DNA of 64,000 nt, from assembly GCA_015179125.1 (NCBI GenBank), contig WHVA01000020.1, forward strand, positions 124,001-188,000, in the 5' to 3' direction. This DNA is from Gautieria morchelliformis (lineage: Eukaryota > Basidiomycota > Agaricomycetes > Gomphales > Gomphaceae). Both the position numbers and the translations under genes were made by a program. Below, piece by piece: positions 32,551 to 43,926 of the stretch; position 1 is the first letter of the stretch, and every line of letters starts with the position of its first letter. Under the pieces are notes generated by a model. That model worked only from the letters and a program-made list of their open reading frames with translations. It searched no databases and was not told where the DNA came from.

Positions 32551-34551
32551 TCAATATTCATCAGGAATCTCTCCAGTCTCTCCAGTGCTTGCGGCAGACG
32601 AAGTTGCAATCGACGGCCTGTGAATGTTCGCCCCTGACTCCAGAAGGTTTACAATATCTTCCAGATCGGTTCCCATGCTAGTTGAGTTGGCCTTGGTCTC
32701 AGTGCTTTCGGTTACTCTTTCGTGTAAGTCATTTTCATCTGGTTCATGCATGTCAGCGGGGATGCCCCGGGAGGATAGGGGGTGTTGTTCCTCTATGTCC
32801 TTGGGGTGAGCATACGCATCTTCAGAGACATGAGGGTGATGGTCGTGGGTAGTATTCTCTGGCTCCACATCATGCTGCTGATCCGCCTCCTCGACGGCAG
32901 GCGATTCATCCAGAACCCCACTGGAAGTTTCAACCCCCTCGACATCTCCGCTTCCATGATCGTCATGCAGATCATGATTCTCATCTGAAAAGTGTCCGTC
33001 ATAATTCTCAATCTCCGCCTCAACGTGAGACTCTTGCTCTCCGAAATACTCCTCAGGCGATCCATCTTCATGTTCATGAGTTGGGTCCTCAGTCATAATT
33101 TCGATAGAACCCCCAGCGGCAGACGCGGCAGCGTTTGGCACATCTACTAGCTTTTGTTCGGTAAGATTGTGGACAACCATTTCAGAGGAGTTCTCAATGT
33201 TGGATGCCGCGATATCTGTATTAGTAGCTGGCCCTACGCTGGAAGCAGCCATATTTGCACCGGAGACTTTGGTGTAACCTGCGGCCGGTTTGCCCCGAGC
33301 AGCATTCGCTGCGCCAGACTGTCTAGTCGATATAATCGGCTTGCCTACAGAAGGTTTGACAGCCAGTTTAGTTGGCGTCTGCTTCCCTACAGGTGGTTTC
33401 CCGCTTCTAGCAGGCGTCGCAGCAGGGGTTCGCATCCTGGATGCGGAAGCCGCCGTCGGCTTTGAAAGATCGGTGGTCATCTTTCGTTTAGGTTTCTCAA
33501 CGGGCGTTGGGGCCGGCGCACCGGTTCTGGACCGTGCGAGCGATGCCGCTGTGGGTGCATATAGTCCTGAAGAGGGCGTCTTGGGACGTATTTCGGACGA
33601 AGGGGTCTTGGCACGAGTTGTGGATAGAGGAGTTTTGACGCGGGAAGGCGTTGTTGCAACTGGTGGCTTAGGCGTCGCCGGCACCCGCTTCGCTGGAGTC
33701 TTAGCAGCAGAACCTGTTGACATGGTGGACTGCCCAGTGTCCTGTGGCTTCAAGGGTGTCGAACTTGTCGACCCGCCGGATGCGGTGGATTTGAGTGGTG
33801 TTGCAGTAGAAGGTTTGACAGTCGGCTTTGGCGCAGGAGACTTGACAGACGAAGCGAGTCGAGTGGATACAGGTTTGGCGCTGGGGGGTGGAGACCTAGC
33901 CTTGGGCGGCATCGCTTCTGTGGAGATGACAGGTAGGGAAGGAGGAGGATGGACTTCGGCGGGCGGGCTTGGAAGGACAGACTCTGGAGGGGTTTCCGGA
34001 TCTTTTTCAACAGGAAGCGTTGAGGAAGATGGAGGTGATGGTTTCCCGAGGACCGGCTCAGGGAGTGTGAGAGTAGCGGAGGTCTGTACGCTCTTTGGTG
34101 GCCATTCCCGTCTCTCCTTGATCTCCTCCTGAGCGGAGTCCTCTGTACGATGGCTGGAGACACTAGATGTTCTAGGGAATGCTGGAGGTAACGCAGCCGG
34201 ACCAGATGATGATTTCTGTTTCTCAAAACGACCGATGAGATTCGCAACGCTCTGTCTTGGCCTCTCGTCTGGTAAAGGCCTAGTTACAGCATGAAATCAA
34301 AGCTGAAGGTGCATCCCTTCGACAAGGCCAATAGATTACTTACATGGTGCTGAGGGGATAGTTGTCGTGAGGGTGGGCCAACCGACCGGCCTGTGGGCGT
34401 TTAGGGACGTTTTAGAGACGTTGAGTATGCCTGACCTCTTCACCACTTCACGCGGATCACTGGAAACGAGGCTATTCTCGCCAGATAGGACATCTAGTCC
34501 GACTAAACTTGCCGTCTTCACACACCCTTGGTCTCCTTTGGGAGGGAGCAT
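32551..34551 (-). CDS. Low-complexity Ser/Thr/Pro/Ala-rich protein with SVANLIGRFE motif
   Basis: Exon 2 (34268-32551) is open throughout. It starts with RPRQSVANLIGRFEKQ, a short motif I have seen near the N-terminus of other fungal low-complexity proteins. A long basic, Pro/Ser/Thr/Ala-rich region with repeated (K/R)TP motifs follows. Then an acidic segment with many Glu, Asp and His leads to a conserved-looking end (GTDLEDIVNLLESG... GEIPDEY). An upstream exon starting at 34344 is required because exon 2 has no ATG before the motif: the donor GTAAGT (34343-34338) and acceptor CCAG|AC give the right phase. In that exon the in-frame ATG at 34551 would overlap the first exon of the opposite gene, so the true start is uncertain. 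The basic TP-rich part suggests a cytoskeletal or nuclear role, but this is a guess. Confidence 0.65.
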
Positions 34552-35223
34552 GCATGATCCGTGAGGCCTCAACTACCATCGTCGCTGCTTTGCATCCTGG
34601 ACGCTTACTGTATTGCTGGCGCTGCACCAGAGTTCTCCAAGCGCTGAGACCAGTTTTTCTTTCTCGTGGCTTTCATCTCCTGCTCTACAATGCCCATATC
34701 AGCTTTACTGGTGTTCCAGAGGCACAAGATCTCAAAGAACTCGTGCATGGCGTTATGAACAAGTTAGGTGGCCAATTCGACTGTGTCGTGCTGCTGGTGC
34801 GGCCTCCCTAGCATTTAACAGTGCTTCCGAAGTGATAAATTATCTCCTCGCCGACAGGGATACTCTCATGGGTCCTTGATCACATCGATGCATCCTCTTC
34901 TGCCTGCCCCCACCAAAACCTTTCACATACTGCTCTCATATCCACTGAGTGTCAGAAACTTAATCACGTTTTTCCATGGGGCCACCTATCAGACAGCTCT
35001 TCATGGTCTCGTGCAGAATCCCCGATCTATCATTCTTGTCGTGTATGCTGATCGCGACCAGTTCACGTCCCTGCAGAGCTATGAGCCGTGGGTGTTACAT
35101 CTGAAAACCGAGGCAAAGGGTCAATTGGCCACAGTGCTGATTAACGGAGGTGATCACTTTTGGGGTCAGAGAGCGGGCGAAGAAATGTGCACCACCGTTG
35201 GACGTTGGCTGGATGAACGCTAA
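34427..35223 (+). CDS. Alpha/beta hydrolase family protein, 221 residues
   Basis: Exons 34427-34560, 34631-34796 and 34858-35223 join with GTGAGG...CAG and GTGCGG...CAG introns in consistent phase. The protein shows the oxyanion-side segment KLAVFTHPWSPLGG, the nucleophile elbow GYSHGS (34858), and near the C-terminus LVVYADRDQF (acid region) and NGGDHFWG (catalytic His). No signal peptide is evident, so a cytosolic enzyme is likely. Compared with relatives I remember, the loop between the YNA segment (end of the third strand) and FTG is short and lacks an ARGVGxSSG-like turn, which may be a lineage loss or a missed micro-exon. Substrate unknown. It is head-to-head with the previous gene and tail-to-tail with Fox2. 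Confidence 0.8.
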
Positions 35224-35548
35224 GGACTACGAGTCCGTGGTGTCTAAAGCAGCCCCTTAGTCTCACGCTCAAGTTGCTGTCTCACATACGGTGATTGAGC
35301 ATTGCACGCATAGACCTTGTTGACCGTGCGACTGAAGACTATATAGCAAACCTGCGGTGTGCATATTTTCTTGTTTGTCTCCTTGACACTGAGGGCTTCT
35401 GGTTTTCGAGGAGAAAACTTGTCCAAACCTTGAAGTGAGATATGAAGGCGAAGGCGGTGAAGCCGGTACATGGCAGAGTGGACATATATAAACTAACGAC
35501 ATGTACACCGTACTTACTACTCTCATACCTATCTATATCCCGGCGCAA

Positions 35549-38500
35549 CCTATAGCTTTGCCTTTGGCATTTCTGCGCCATCAACCAGAGTAGCCGCAGC
35601 CGCAGCCAAGACTGTGCTGCCTCGTTCTTTTACTTTAGTGGCTGTAAGAAGTGTGGAATGAGGGTGATATCAGGGAAAACGAGAGAGAAGAATCACGCAC
35701 TGAAGATAATTTTATTTCCTTCCCTCCACATCTCAGTCACTAGGGTCTCCCCAGGATAAACGACACCCGCAAAGCTAGATATAATATATCAGTTTGGTGT
35801 TGGCATCCTGTGGCGTACCCACCGTGTCTTAATCTCCTTATATGGTCCAAAGGTTTGTAACACGTGCTTTCCTGCGATTCCGAAGAAGCACAGACCTGCA
35901 TAGAGGTGAGACGGGCCAATAGAATATAAAATACGATCAGATACCGTGCAGAATCGGCTTGTCGAAGCCGCCAATGGCTGCGAACTCGGGCAATATCTAA
36001 AGAAGATTGAGTGAGGGGGATAGGAGAAGCATACGATTTGACTCACGTGCAAAGGATTTCGATCACCACTCAGTCTGTTCAAGTCATTAGCTCTCAGGTA
36101 GATTTAGAGACTGAGATGTGTACCGGTACAGTGCAGCTTGTGATGGCTGAGTTTTCTCTTCGACCACAGCGTCTGGTTTACGCTTGGGGATGGCATTCGC
36201 TGCTGTTGCAGCGCCACGATCTGAAACATAATAACCATCTCGGCGAACATTCACAGGCTCTTAAGAGTGTCTCTCACCTTTACTGTTCCGCTTTCCCCCC
36301 AAACCTCCGGAACCACGAATGAATAACGTCTGCTGATTCTCGAATAGTACCTTGCCGGTTGATTTGTCCTTAGTCTCGACGATTAAAGTAACGGCTGCAG
36401 CCTTTCCCTTATCCAGGACATCCATAATCCTATATAATGTCTCAGCAGACCATACACTTTCTACATTGAAGTACCACAGGCCTGCATTCGTTGGTCACAG
36501 TACCGCTGGTGGGGATGGGCGCCTTGATGGCTAAGTATTGTTCTCCATGCAAGAGTTTGGCCTGGACAGCATTGCTAGTAAGCATATGCCCAGTAATTAC
36601 ACAATAATAACTGACTGGGTTAAAGTTAGGAAGCCAGTCCAATGGGATCCCAGCACTCGTGCCGAACTGTGGAATGACACCAAACGTTGGAATGGCACTG
36701 AAGTTGTCGTGGCCCTCATACGTCCAGTGCAAGTCCTTTTCAGTCGCGCCAATTCCCAGGTGATAAAGAATAAGGTCCCGTTGGTCCCATGAAAACTCCT
36801 CGGGTCCAGCAACGGCTTCTTTCTTCGCTTTCGCGACCAACTCGGAGTCTTCTGGGTCAGCGTACGGACTTGAGCTGTTAGAGCCGCTGTCTGCGCTCTC
36901 GTTGCCGAAGTTCTCCACTAACTGTGGGTCGATTCAGTTACATGAAAGCCCCTGATGAGTCGCATCGCCAACCTGCATCAAAGCCTCTTGTGTGGAAGTC
37001 GGATTCGTTGCCCGACCATCGTCTACAAAGTAACTTTGAGTGATCCTTGACGGAACACGAGGAACAATAGCCCACCAAAGTTGGTAATAACACTCCATTT
37101 ACCAATTACATCTTCAGGTTGTAACGGCTTGTTGACAGCGAACCCGTGTCCGCCAGCACGTTGCCATCGAACCTGAGCGGCCCAGCCCGCGAACACTTCA
37201 AATAGTTGCCCTGAACCCTCGTTGCCTTTGGCCGTCGTATTTAATGTTAATCCCTTAGACAAGAGGTAACTCTCTCACTCTCGCTTGTCAGATAACCAAC
37301 GATAGGGGCGACGAATTCTGGCTGCATGGGATTTGCGTTCGAGATGAGTAATGGTGAAGGAGAATTACGTCCTTACCTTTAACATATCCACCATCTCTTG
37401 AGGCCTGGAATCAGCTGTGTGAGCCATCATGGTCGACCCATTGTGCAATGAAATTATCCTACCATATAGTCGAAGTCATGGCCGTACCAGCAGATGGGCC
37501 AACGCAATTGGCGAAAATGTTGTATTTGCGACCCTCGATGGCCAGCGAGCGTGTGAAGCCAATGATAGCAGCCTTGGCAGTTGCGTACTATCGACAGGTA
37601 TGTTAACGTGGCAGGGCAAATCAGGTGAGAACCCACATTCGCTTGACCAAAGTTTCCATCTATGTTACGGATTCATTCAAAAGGGGCAGGGGAGCAAATA
37701 TGAAGAAGATGCCTACAGATTCCAGTGCCCGACGTAGTTGTCACGACCCGTCCATACTTCTGCTTCTGGAAGTACGGCCACACGGCCTTTGCACACTACA
37801 TGCTGTTTTTAAAATATCCTCTAGTCAGTTCAGAGGACTAATACCTTGAATGTTCCTCTAATCAGGAGAAAAACAGATCAGTTGCATCGAATAGCAACAG
37901 AAGCCATAGCGCACTTGAGGTGGACAGCGATGACATCATCCCATTCCCTTTCGCTCATCGCGGCGAAGGACTTATCCCGGATAATGCCAGCGTTCGCAAC
38001 AAGGACATGTACTCCCCCGTAGGCGTCAAGCGCAATCTTGACGATGGCCTCGCCATCTTCCGCGGAAGCAATCGCTGCCACTGCTTTACCGCCAGCTATA
38101 CAACATTCCATCAGCCACTTGCCAAATTTTTGTTATAAATTAACGAGAGAATTTACCTTGCTTGATTTCATCAACCACGGCACTCGCGCCCTTTGCACTC
38201 ACGTCATTAACCACTACATTCGCACCAAGACGTGCGTACATCAGAGCGTACGCTCTGCCAAGACCCGCACCAGAGCCGGTGACGATAACCGTCTTTCCAT
38301 CAAAACGAACCGGCGGAGCGGCCTGTTTGTTGGAAGAGAGACACTGAGCATTTTCTACGGTTGTCTGGGACCAAAGATATAAAGGGGTCATTGGGAAATG
38401 GTACAGATGAGAAAATACCTTAGGATCTTTTTCCAACATTGTCTGTGGGCTAAAATGACCAATAAGGCGCGAACAGAGGCAGAATGCATATCTTACTGAT

Positions 38501-39792
38501 CGGGGTTGTCAAAGTTGGTCACTTCTTCCCATCTTTCCTTGACCTGGTAAGCATAGACATTGAGGTGATATTGTAATAAAAAAACAATTGCACACGTACC
38601 GCAGACGGAGTAAAGGATGCGTCGGGTTTGAACACTGCGCCTTTGCTTCTCTCCCATCGGATCTGCGCAACAAAGCCAGCCCCGACTAGTTGCAAATTCA
38701 GGAACCTACTTTTCATGTAAGAATGCAATCTTACTCTCAAATATTTTTCCGGATGCATCAGGTCCATCGGGATGTGCCAGTACAGCAACGACGGGGGCGA
38801 CGAACTCAGGCTAGAGAAGTTTGAGAACCGGGTAAAAAGAGACTCAACGATCAAGCCACCTTAAATCCTGCCAACATGTCAGGCGGCATGATAGTCTCCG
38901 TCATGGCGGAGGCAGCGAGCTGTAATATGAATCATCTAGCGCTAGAGTACGTGCTTCAACGATGGTGAATCTTACTGGGGCAATGACTGTCGCTTTGATA
39001 CCATACTTAGCACCTTCGGCAGCGAGCGTCTTAGTGAAACCAACGAGGCCCATCTTGGCTGCAGAGTAGTTGGCCTGGCCCATGTTTCCTGGGTACCATG
39101 CGGTCAACAGAGATAAGGGAAAGCTATCTCTGCACAATACCGTATAACCCAGCTGCACTTGCTGTGTTGATGATGCGGCCAAAACGCTGCTTGCGGAAGT
39201 GGGGCCAGGCCGCTTTTGTGCAAGAGAATGCACCCTTGAGATGCACCAACTGGACCATATCCCACTCCTGGTCTGACATGTTCTTGAAGCTGCAGGCATA
39301 TCCTTTGGGTTAATTGTATTTGTAGTTTATCTGGTAGACTTGCCTCTTGTCTCTGTTCGTCCCCCATTATAGCATATGAATAGCGGTGACAACTGCAAGC
39401 CAAGGAACGTACCGCAAGATACCTGCGTTGTTTATAAGAATGGTGACACCACCGAATACGTCAAGGGCCGTCTGGATGACTGCTGCTCCATCGGCAACAG
39501 ATGAAGTATTCGAGACAGCCTTGCCTCCGGCTGAGGCATATGAGTGTACAAGTCAAATTCGACATGTTGTGGCGTATACCTTTTCTGATAACAGCGACAA
39601 CGTTATCGGCAGCTTCTTTGCTGACGTCGTTAACTACAACGTTGGCACCCCTCGACGCGAAGAGCTGGGCATACCTGAGGTGCCATCTATGAGCCTCAGC
39701 CACACTAGTCACAAATACTATACGTACGTTCTTCCCAGCCCCCCTCCTGCGCCAGTAATAACGACGGTATGACCTTCAAAGGAAAGCGACAT
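35549..39792 (-). CDS. FOX2: Peroxisomal multifunctional beta-oxidation enzyme (Fox2/MFE-2)
   Basis: Fungal type 2 multifunctional enzyme: it hydrates trans-2-enoyl-CoA to (R)-3-hydroxyacyl-CoA and oxidises this with NAD to 3-ketoacyl-CoA. Three domains are seen, split by many introns. SDR-A starts at the ATG ([20 protein letters not shown]; catalytic YSAAK near 39040). SDR-B ([20 protein letters not shown] near 38290; [20 protein letters not shown]; catalytic YATAK near 37580) follows. The C-terminal hydratase-2 domain has [12 protein letters not shown], the hot-dog helix [10 protein letters not shown] with its catalytic Asp and His (36080-36050), and [20 protein letters not shown]. The chain ends in Ala-Lys-Leu (35560-35552), a type 1 peroxisomal targeting signal. 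No disabling change was found in the exons examined; not every exon edge was checked. The start is only 134 bases from that of the divergent hydratase/isomerase gene. Confidence 0.95.
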
Positions 39793-39926
39793 GGGTGTAA
39801 GTGCAATGAGTAAGTGCAGGGTAACTATTCCAATTTCCAAAGACGAGCCAGCTCATTTTCACGTGATACTACGGTTCCGGTCCAATGTCGCATACTTTTC
39901 CGATCATGTAAACCATTCAAGCCACC
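39793..39926. promoter_or_regulatory. 134-base bidirectional promoter between FOX2 and the enoyl-CoA hydratase gene
   Basis: The start codons of the two divergent peroxisomal genes are separated by only this interval, so they must share promoter DNA. No clear TATA box is present. The right start has a favourable context (gccaccATGa). I did not identify a fatty-acid response element with confidence. Confidence 0.6.
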
Positions 39927-41124
39927 ATGACCCACGTATACCCACTTCATGTACCAGAGAAAGACCAGCTTCTCACTATAACTCACCGTAAGCAAACATA
40001 GCTTGGTTTTTTTTAAACGAGATCGACAAAGTTGCGCAGCTTCACCGTCGCTATGGATCATAGAACTCCGTCACGGTAAGCCAGTACTGCATGTGCTCTT
40101 GATCGTTTCCTTAACGTGGTTGCAGGCGAGGACAATCGTCTCACTGAGCACTTCATCCAGAGCGCCCTCCTCCCTGCATTAGACCATGTTGAGCTTGTGT
40201 GGAGGAACTCGTTCAGAGACGCCAAAGCAAGGAAGGATACGGCAGGCGGGAGGGGCGCACTTGTCATCACGGGTAAGAGAAGCCAGGAGAAGTTCTTTAG
40301 CAATGGTGAGCATACTTACTCTTATTCTGAGAGTCTGACTTTCAACGCCCCTTTGGTTGCTTTCGAAAGGCTTCGATTACCCGCAGGTGGTGAATAAGCC
40401 AGGCTTTATCAAGAGTAAGATGCAGTCACTTCGTGTTGAAACGATGATTCATTTGGCTCGCTAGACACATTTAATGTCTTGCTTGCAAGACTTCTTTCCT
40501 TCCCTAGTAAATGCCATTAAGAGCGCGCTATGGCTAGGTGCTAATATGCCACGCAGTTCCAACCGTTGCCGCCATAAACGGGCACGTATTTGCCGCAGGG
40601 TTTATCGTCGCGCTCGCCTGTGACTACCGCGTTATCACATCGGACAAGAAGCGCAGAGTGTGGGGTTGCATGAACGAGGTACGCTCAAGGTCACGAGCTA
40701 CGCACTACCAGTAACAGCCACTCAGGTGCATTTCGGCGCACCACTTCCCCATTCCTTTAGCGAGATGCTCAGGTCTAAGAGTCCAGATCAACAAACACTG
40801 CGTAAAATCGCCCTTGAAGGTCATAGGTTTACACCTTCCGAGTTGTTAGCCTCCGGACTCGTAGATATCGTCGTTGATGGGGGATCTGAGGCAGTCCTCG
40901 CCCGGGCATCAGAGATAGCAGAGCAGTGGAGCGTGAACGCATGTACTGGCGTGTGGGGATTAATCAAAGTGGGTGTAGCGATGTTTTCCGTGGAATGCCA
41001 GCTCACTGTAATCGTGTTGACTTGACAGAAGGGACTATATAAGGATGTTATCCGATCCACACAAGAGGATCCCAGGGCAGTGCATGCAGACGAGGAAGAC
41101 TCGGTTGCAAGAGCGCGCCTTTAA
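39927..41124 (+). CDS. Enoyl-CoA hydratase/isomerase family protein, peroxisomal, 274 residues
   Basis: Crotonase-fold enzyme of beta-oxidation (hydratase or delta3,delta2-enoyl-CoA isomerase). Eight exons were joined in consistent phase: 39927-39987, 40040-40075, 40126-40305, 40370-40414, 40465-40506, 40557-40678, 40726-40968 and 41029-41124. Signature segments are PSPSLWIIELRHGEDNRLTE, GALVITGKRSQEKFFSNG (first oxyanion-hole region), PTVAAINGHVFAAGFIVALA (second oxyanion-hole glycine), and VHFGAPLPHSF followed by KIALEGHRFTPSELLASGLV. The C-terminus reads Ala-Arg-Leu, an accepted type 1 peroxisomal signal. The ATG at 39927 has a good context and gives the expected N-terminus. It is transcribed divergently from FOX2, suggesting joint regulation. 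Hydratase versus isomerase cannot be settled from these motifs. Confidence 0.92.
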
Positions 41125-41717
41125 CAGTGTACATCGACGACCGGGTACCATGGCCTACTGGCACTGATACTAAGCCATTCTTAGCCATCAATAGAATGAG
41201 GCAACTGAGGTTCTATAGTCAGTTTATGTAACCCACTGAGTGGGTCTGGCGATGCCGGTCGAACGACCCAGGCCAGGCCATGATGCTGTCAAGAGTAGTT
41301 ACCACCATCACATGATGCGACAGCATGTGCCACTGCAGGCGCAGACAAACCGCATTATTATCTGGTACAAGTAGTCATGCATAGCAACGCACAGCCAAGA
41401 ACAAGAAGAAAAGTCGTGGAAAACGTGGACAATTGGCAGAAAGTGTGCTGACTAATTATTGTTTGGGAAGCGATCATCGGCACCAAACGCACTCATGCAG
41501 GCCACATCTCAACTCATCCCAGCGCATAAAAAGAAGTCTTCAAAGATGGTGATTCTATCGTCTCTCTCACCCACCCACCCATCCACCATCCACCTTTCTT
41601 CTATCGCAGAGGCCGGGCCTTACTTGTTTAGTTTCATTCCGTATAGTCACGCCAGCTCGACGCCAGGCTTTTTCAACGAGTAAACACGCACGCCCGTAAT
41701 CCTCTTCTGTATCCACT
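41125..41717. other. Intergenic region upstream of the aspartic protease
   Basis: No gene is seen. The last 200 bases are pyrimidine-rich on the plus strand (CTCTCTCACCCACCC, CCTTCTGC), as in many fungal promoters. An AT-rich stretch (GACTAATTATTG) lies near 41449. Confidence 0.35.
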
Positions 41718-43926
41718 ATGCATCTCACCGCAAATTTTTCCCTTCTGCTTCTGACCGTACTCGTGGCGTTCTTCCCGGAGACTGGCGCTGCTCCAACAAA
41801 GCGGTTGTTTACCATGCCAATTCGCCCTCTGCAAGGTCATAACGCACGGGACATCCATGCGCAATTGGTACGCTGCCTTCCATTCCAGGTGTGGCAGAGG
41901 TTGATCGTATCCCAAACATTGTAGTATTTGCAGCAGCACATCAATCGTGCCGAGCGTAGGCTTGCTCGCATGACAGGCCGCGCCGTACCCAGCGACGATG
42001 AGTTGCGTGCTAGGTTACATAAGCGCATGTTCCTCTTGCCAAGCGGTCCAGTCCAGCATGGTCGCCTGTCAACGGCTCCCAACAAGCGGGACGACATAAC
42101 CACCTCGGACTCGGATGGTATGAGGTCGAAGGGGGCAGCTTTAGTCACATATAGGGCGGTAGGGGTCTCAAGCGGTCCAGTCCAGCGTGGTCGCCTGCCA
42201 ACGGCTCCCAACAAGCGGGACGACATAGCCATCGCGGACGAAGTTGGTTTTAAGTCGGAGATAGTATCAGGCGTATCGAAGGGGCTAGCGGCGCCAAAGC
42301 CGATAGAGCTGCGAACGGTTCCCAACAAGCGGGACAACACAGCCACCGCGAACTCGGATGGTTTTAAGTCGAGGGTGGCCGCTGGAGACATTAGGGCGGT
42401 AGAAGTCACACGCGGTCCAGTCCAGCATGATCGCCTGCCGAGGGCTCCCAACAAGCGGTACAACCCAGCCACCAAGATGTTGGATGGTTTTAAGGCGAAG
42501 GTGGCACAATTCCAAGCAGCCAATGGGACGCTAGGGGCCAACGGGACTGCAGGAAATTTCTCTAGCGCCAGTGGCGCAAGTCAAGGCGTTTCACCCATTG
42601 ACATCCAGGCGGCCACTGCAGGCGGACTCACGGCGGCCAATACGCCTACCACGGCCAATTCCATTGGGTTGAGCATCGAAGCGGCGGATGCAGGATGTTA
42701 GGACTCAGCTTGTTGATCTGTTGTGTGTGTGGCTAACTGTATGCAGATGTCGGACAGGTCCAACTTGGAACGCCACCCAAAAACTTTCAGATTTTGATGG
42801 ATTCTGGCTCGGCGGATTTCTGGGTTGGGTCTGAGACATGTCAGTCACTAGCTGGAGGCGGTGAGTTGTCAACGGATCCATTCATCGCAAGGTTATTCAT
42901 TCCCTGTGTCAGGCTGTGGAACGCATCAGTTCCTTGGCTCTCAAGCAAGCTCGACTTTCAACGATACTAAGGTACCTTTCAACGTGACGTATGGTACGGG
43001 ATCAGTCTCTGGCACAGTTATCAGTGACGATGTCACGATGGCGGGCTTATTGCTCAAGGGGCACGCCTTTGGAACTGCAAATGTAGAGTCTGTTGACTTC
43101 TCAGCGTGGGTGTCTTACTGCTTGTTATGTTCCGGCTTCACTGACAGCCTTTTCAGCGACAATATAAAGTTCGACGGATTGATGGGCTTGGCGCAGTCGG
43201 GCCTTTCCCAACAGGGAGTACCAACTCCCATAGAATCCTTGGCAGCAGCAGGTCTTGTTCCCGCTTCCATTACCTCGTACAAGATATCCCGTCTGGCAGA
43301 CCAGAAAAACGACGGCGAGATCACTTTCGGTGCTCTTGATCCGAGCAAGTTTGACCAAGCTACACTTGTGTCCATAAACAACGTTAACGCACAAGGCTTC
43401 TGGGAGGGTAACATGGACGCAGTCTCAGTTAACGGCCAAGACACCGGACTTCAAGGGCGCACTGCCATCCTCGACACTGGGACAACTCTGATTGTTGCGC
43501 CTGCTGCGGTCAGTGACGCGTTGGGTTGGGCGTCGAACCATGCTGATCTCGGTTATACAGGATGCTGCAGCAGTTCATAAACTTATCCCGGGTGCTCAAT
43601 CGGACGGGCAGGGAGGCTTCACTGTCCCCTGCACGACCAATGCATCTGTGGCGTTATCATTTGGAGGTAGATCCTGTGAGACCGTTCATGTTACACTGAG
43701 CTTCAAGATGCTAACCTTTTTCTGCTTAGTCGCCATTGACCCTCGGGACATTGCGCCATTGCCCGTGAGCCCCAACGACCCTGCTGGGACATGTACGTCT
43801 GGGATTGTTAGCGGGAATGTCGGCGGCGGGGCTCAGGAGTGGCTTGTGGGAGACGTGTTCTTGAAGAATGCCTACTTCTCGACTGACGTTGGCAAGAACA
43901 CGATTTCCCTTGCAAAGCTCGTCTAG
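41718..43926 (+). CDS. Secreted A1 aspartic protease with tandem-repeat propeptide
   Basis: Pepsin-like secreted endopeptidase. A signal peptide is clear (hydrophobic FSLLLLTVLVAFF, cleavage near AAP). Exon 1 (41718-41867) continues after an intron with QQHINRAERRLARMTGRA, the start of an agaricomycete protease propeptide. The propeptide then carries four repeat units (42042-42490) with PNKR sites at residues about 99-102, 142-145, 180-183 and 222-225, plus a KR at about 80-81. The mature enzyme shows the first catalytic motif MDSGSADFWVG, the flap YGTGSVSG, and the second motif ILDTGTTLIVAP. It ends EWLVGDVFLKNAYFSTDVG...KLV. At least five introns lie between 42697 and 43730. Both active-site Asp residues are present. 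Kexin-type processing is inferred. Confidence 0.93.
42042..42490 (+). repeat. Four tandem coding repeats in the protease propeptide
   Basis: The core CCCAACAAGCGG recurs with the AACAAG at 42081, 42210, 42324 and 42450, spacings of 129, 114 and 126 bases, all multiples of three. Longer shared blocks are GGTCCAGTCCAGC before the core (units 1, 2 and 4) and GATGGTTTTAAG after it (units 3 and 4). Each unit encodes a Pro-Asn-Lys-Arg dibasic site followed by a mostly polar 33-38-residue spacer. The frame is intact through all units. Confidence 0.85.

Noticed and set aside
33290-34132. Plus-strand frame of 280 codons
   Set aside because: It is antisense to the low-complexity protein; the GTP-like Gly/Val richness is the mirror of Pro/Thr/Ala codons.
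34561-34857. Hydrolase as a pseudogene because of stops after HDP and VLL
   Set aside because: Two GT-AG introns (34561-34630 and 34797-34857) remove both stops and restore the nucleophile elbow in phase.
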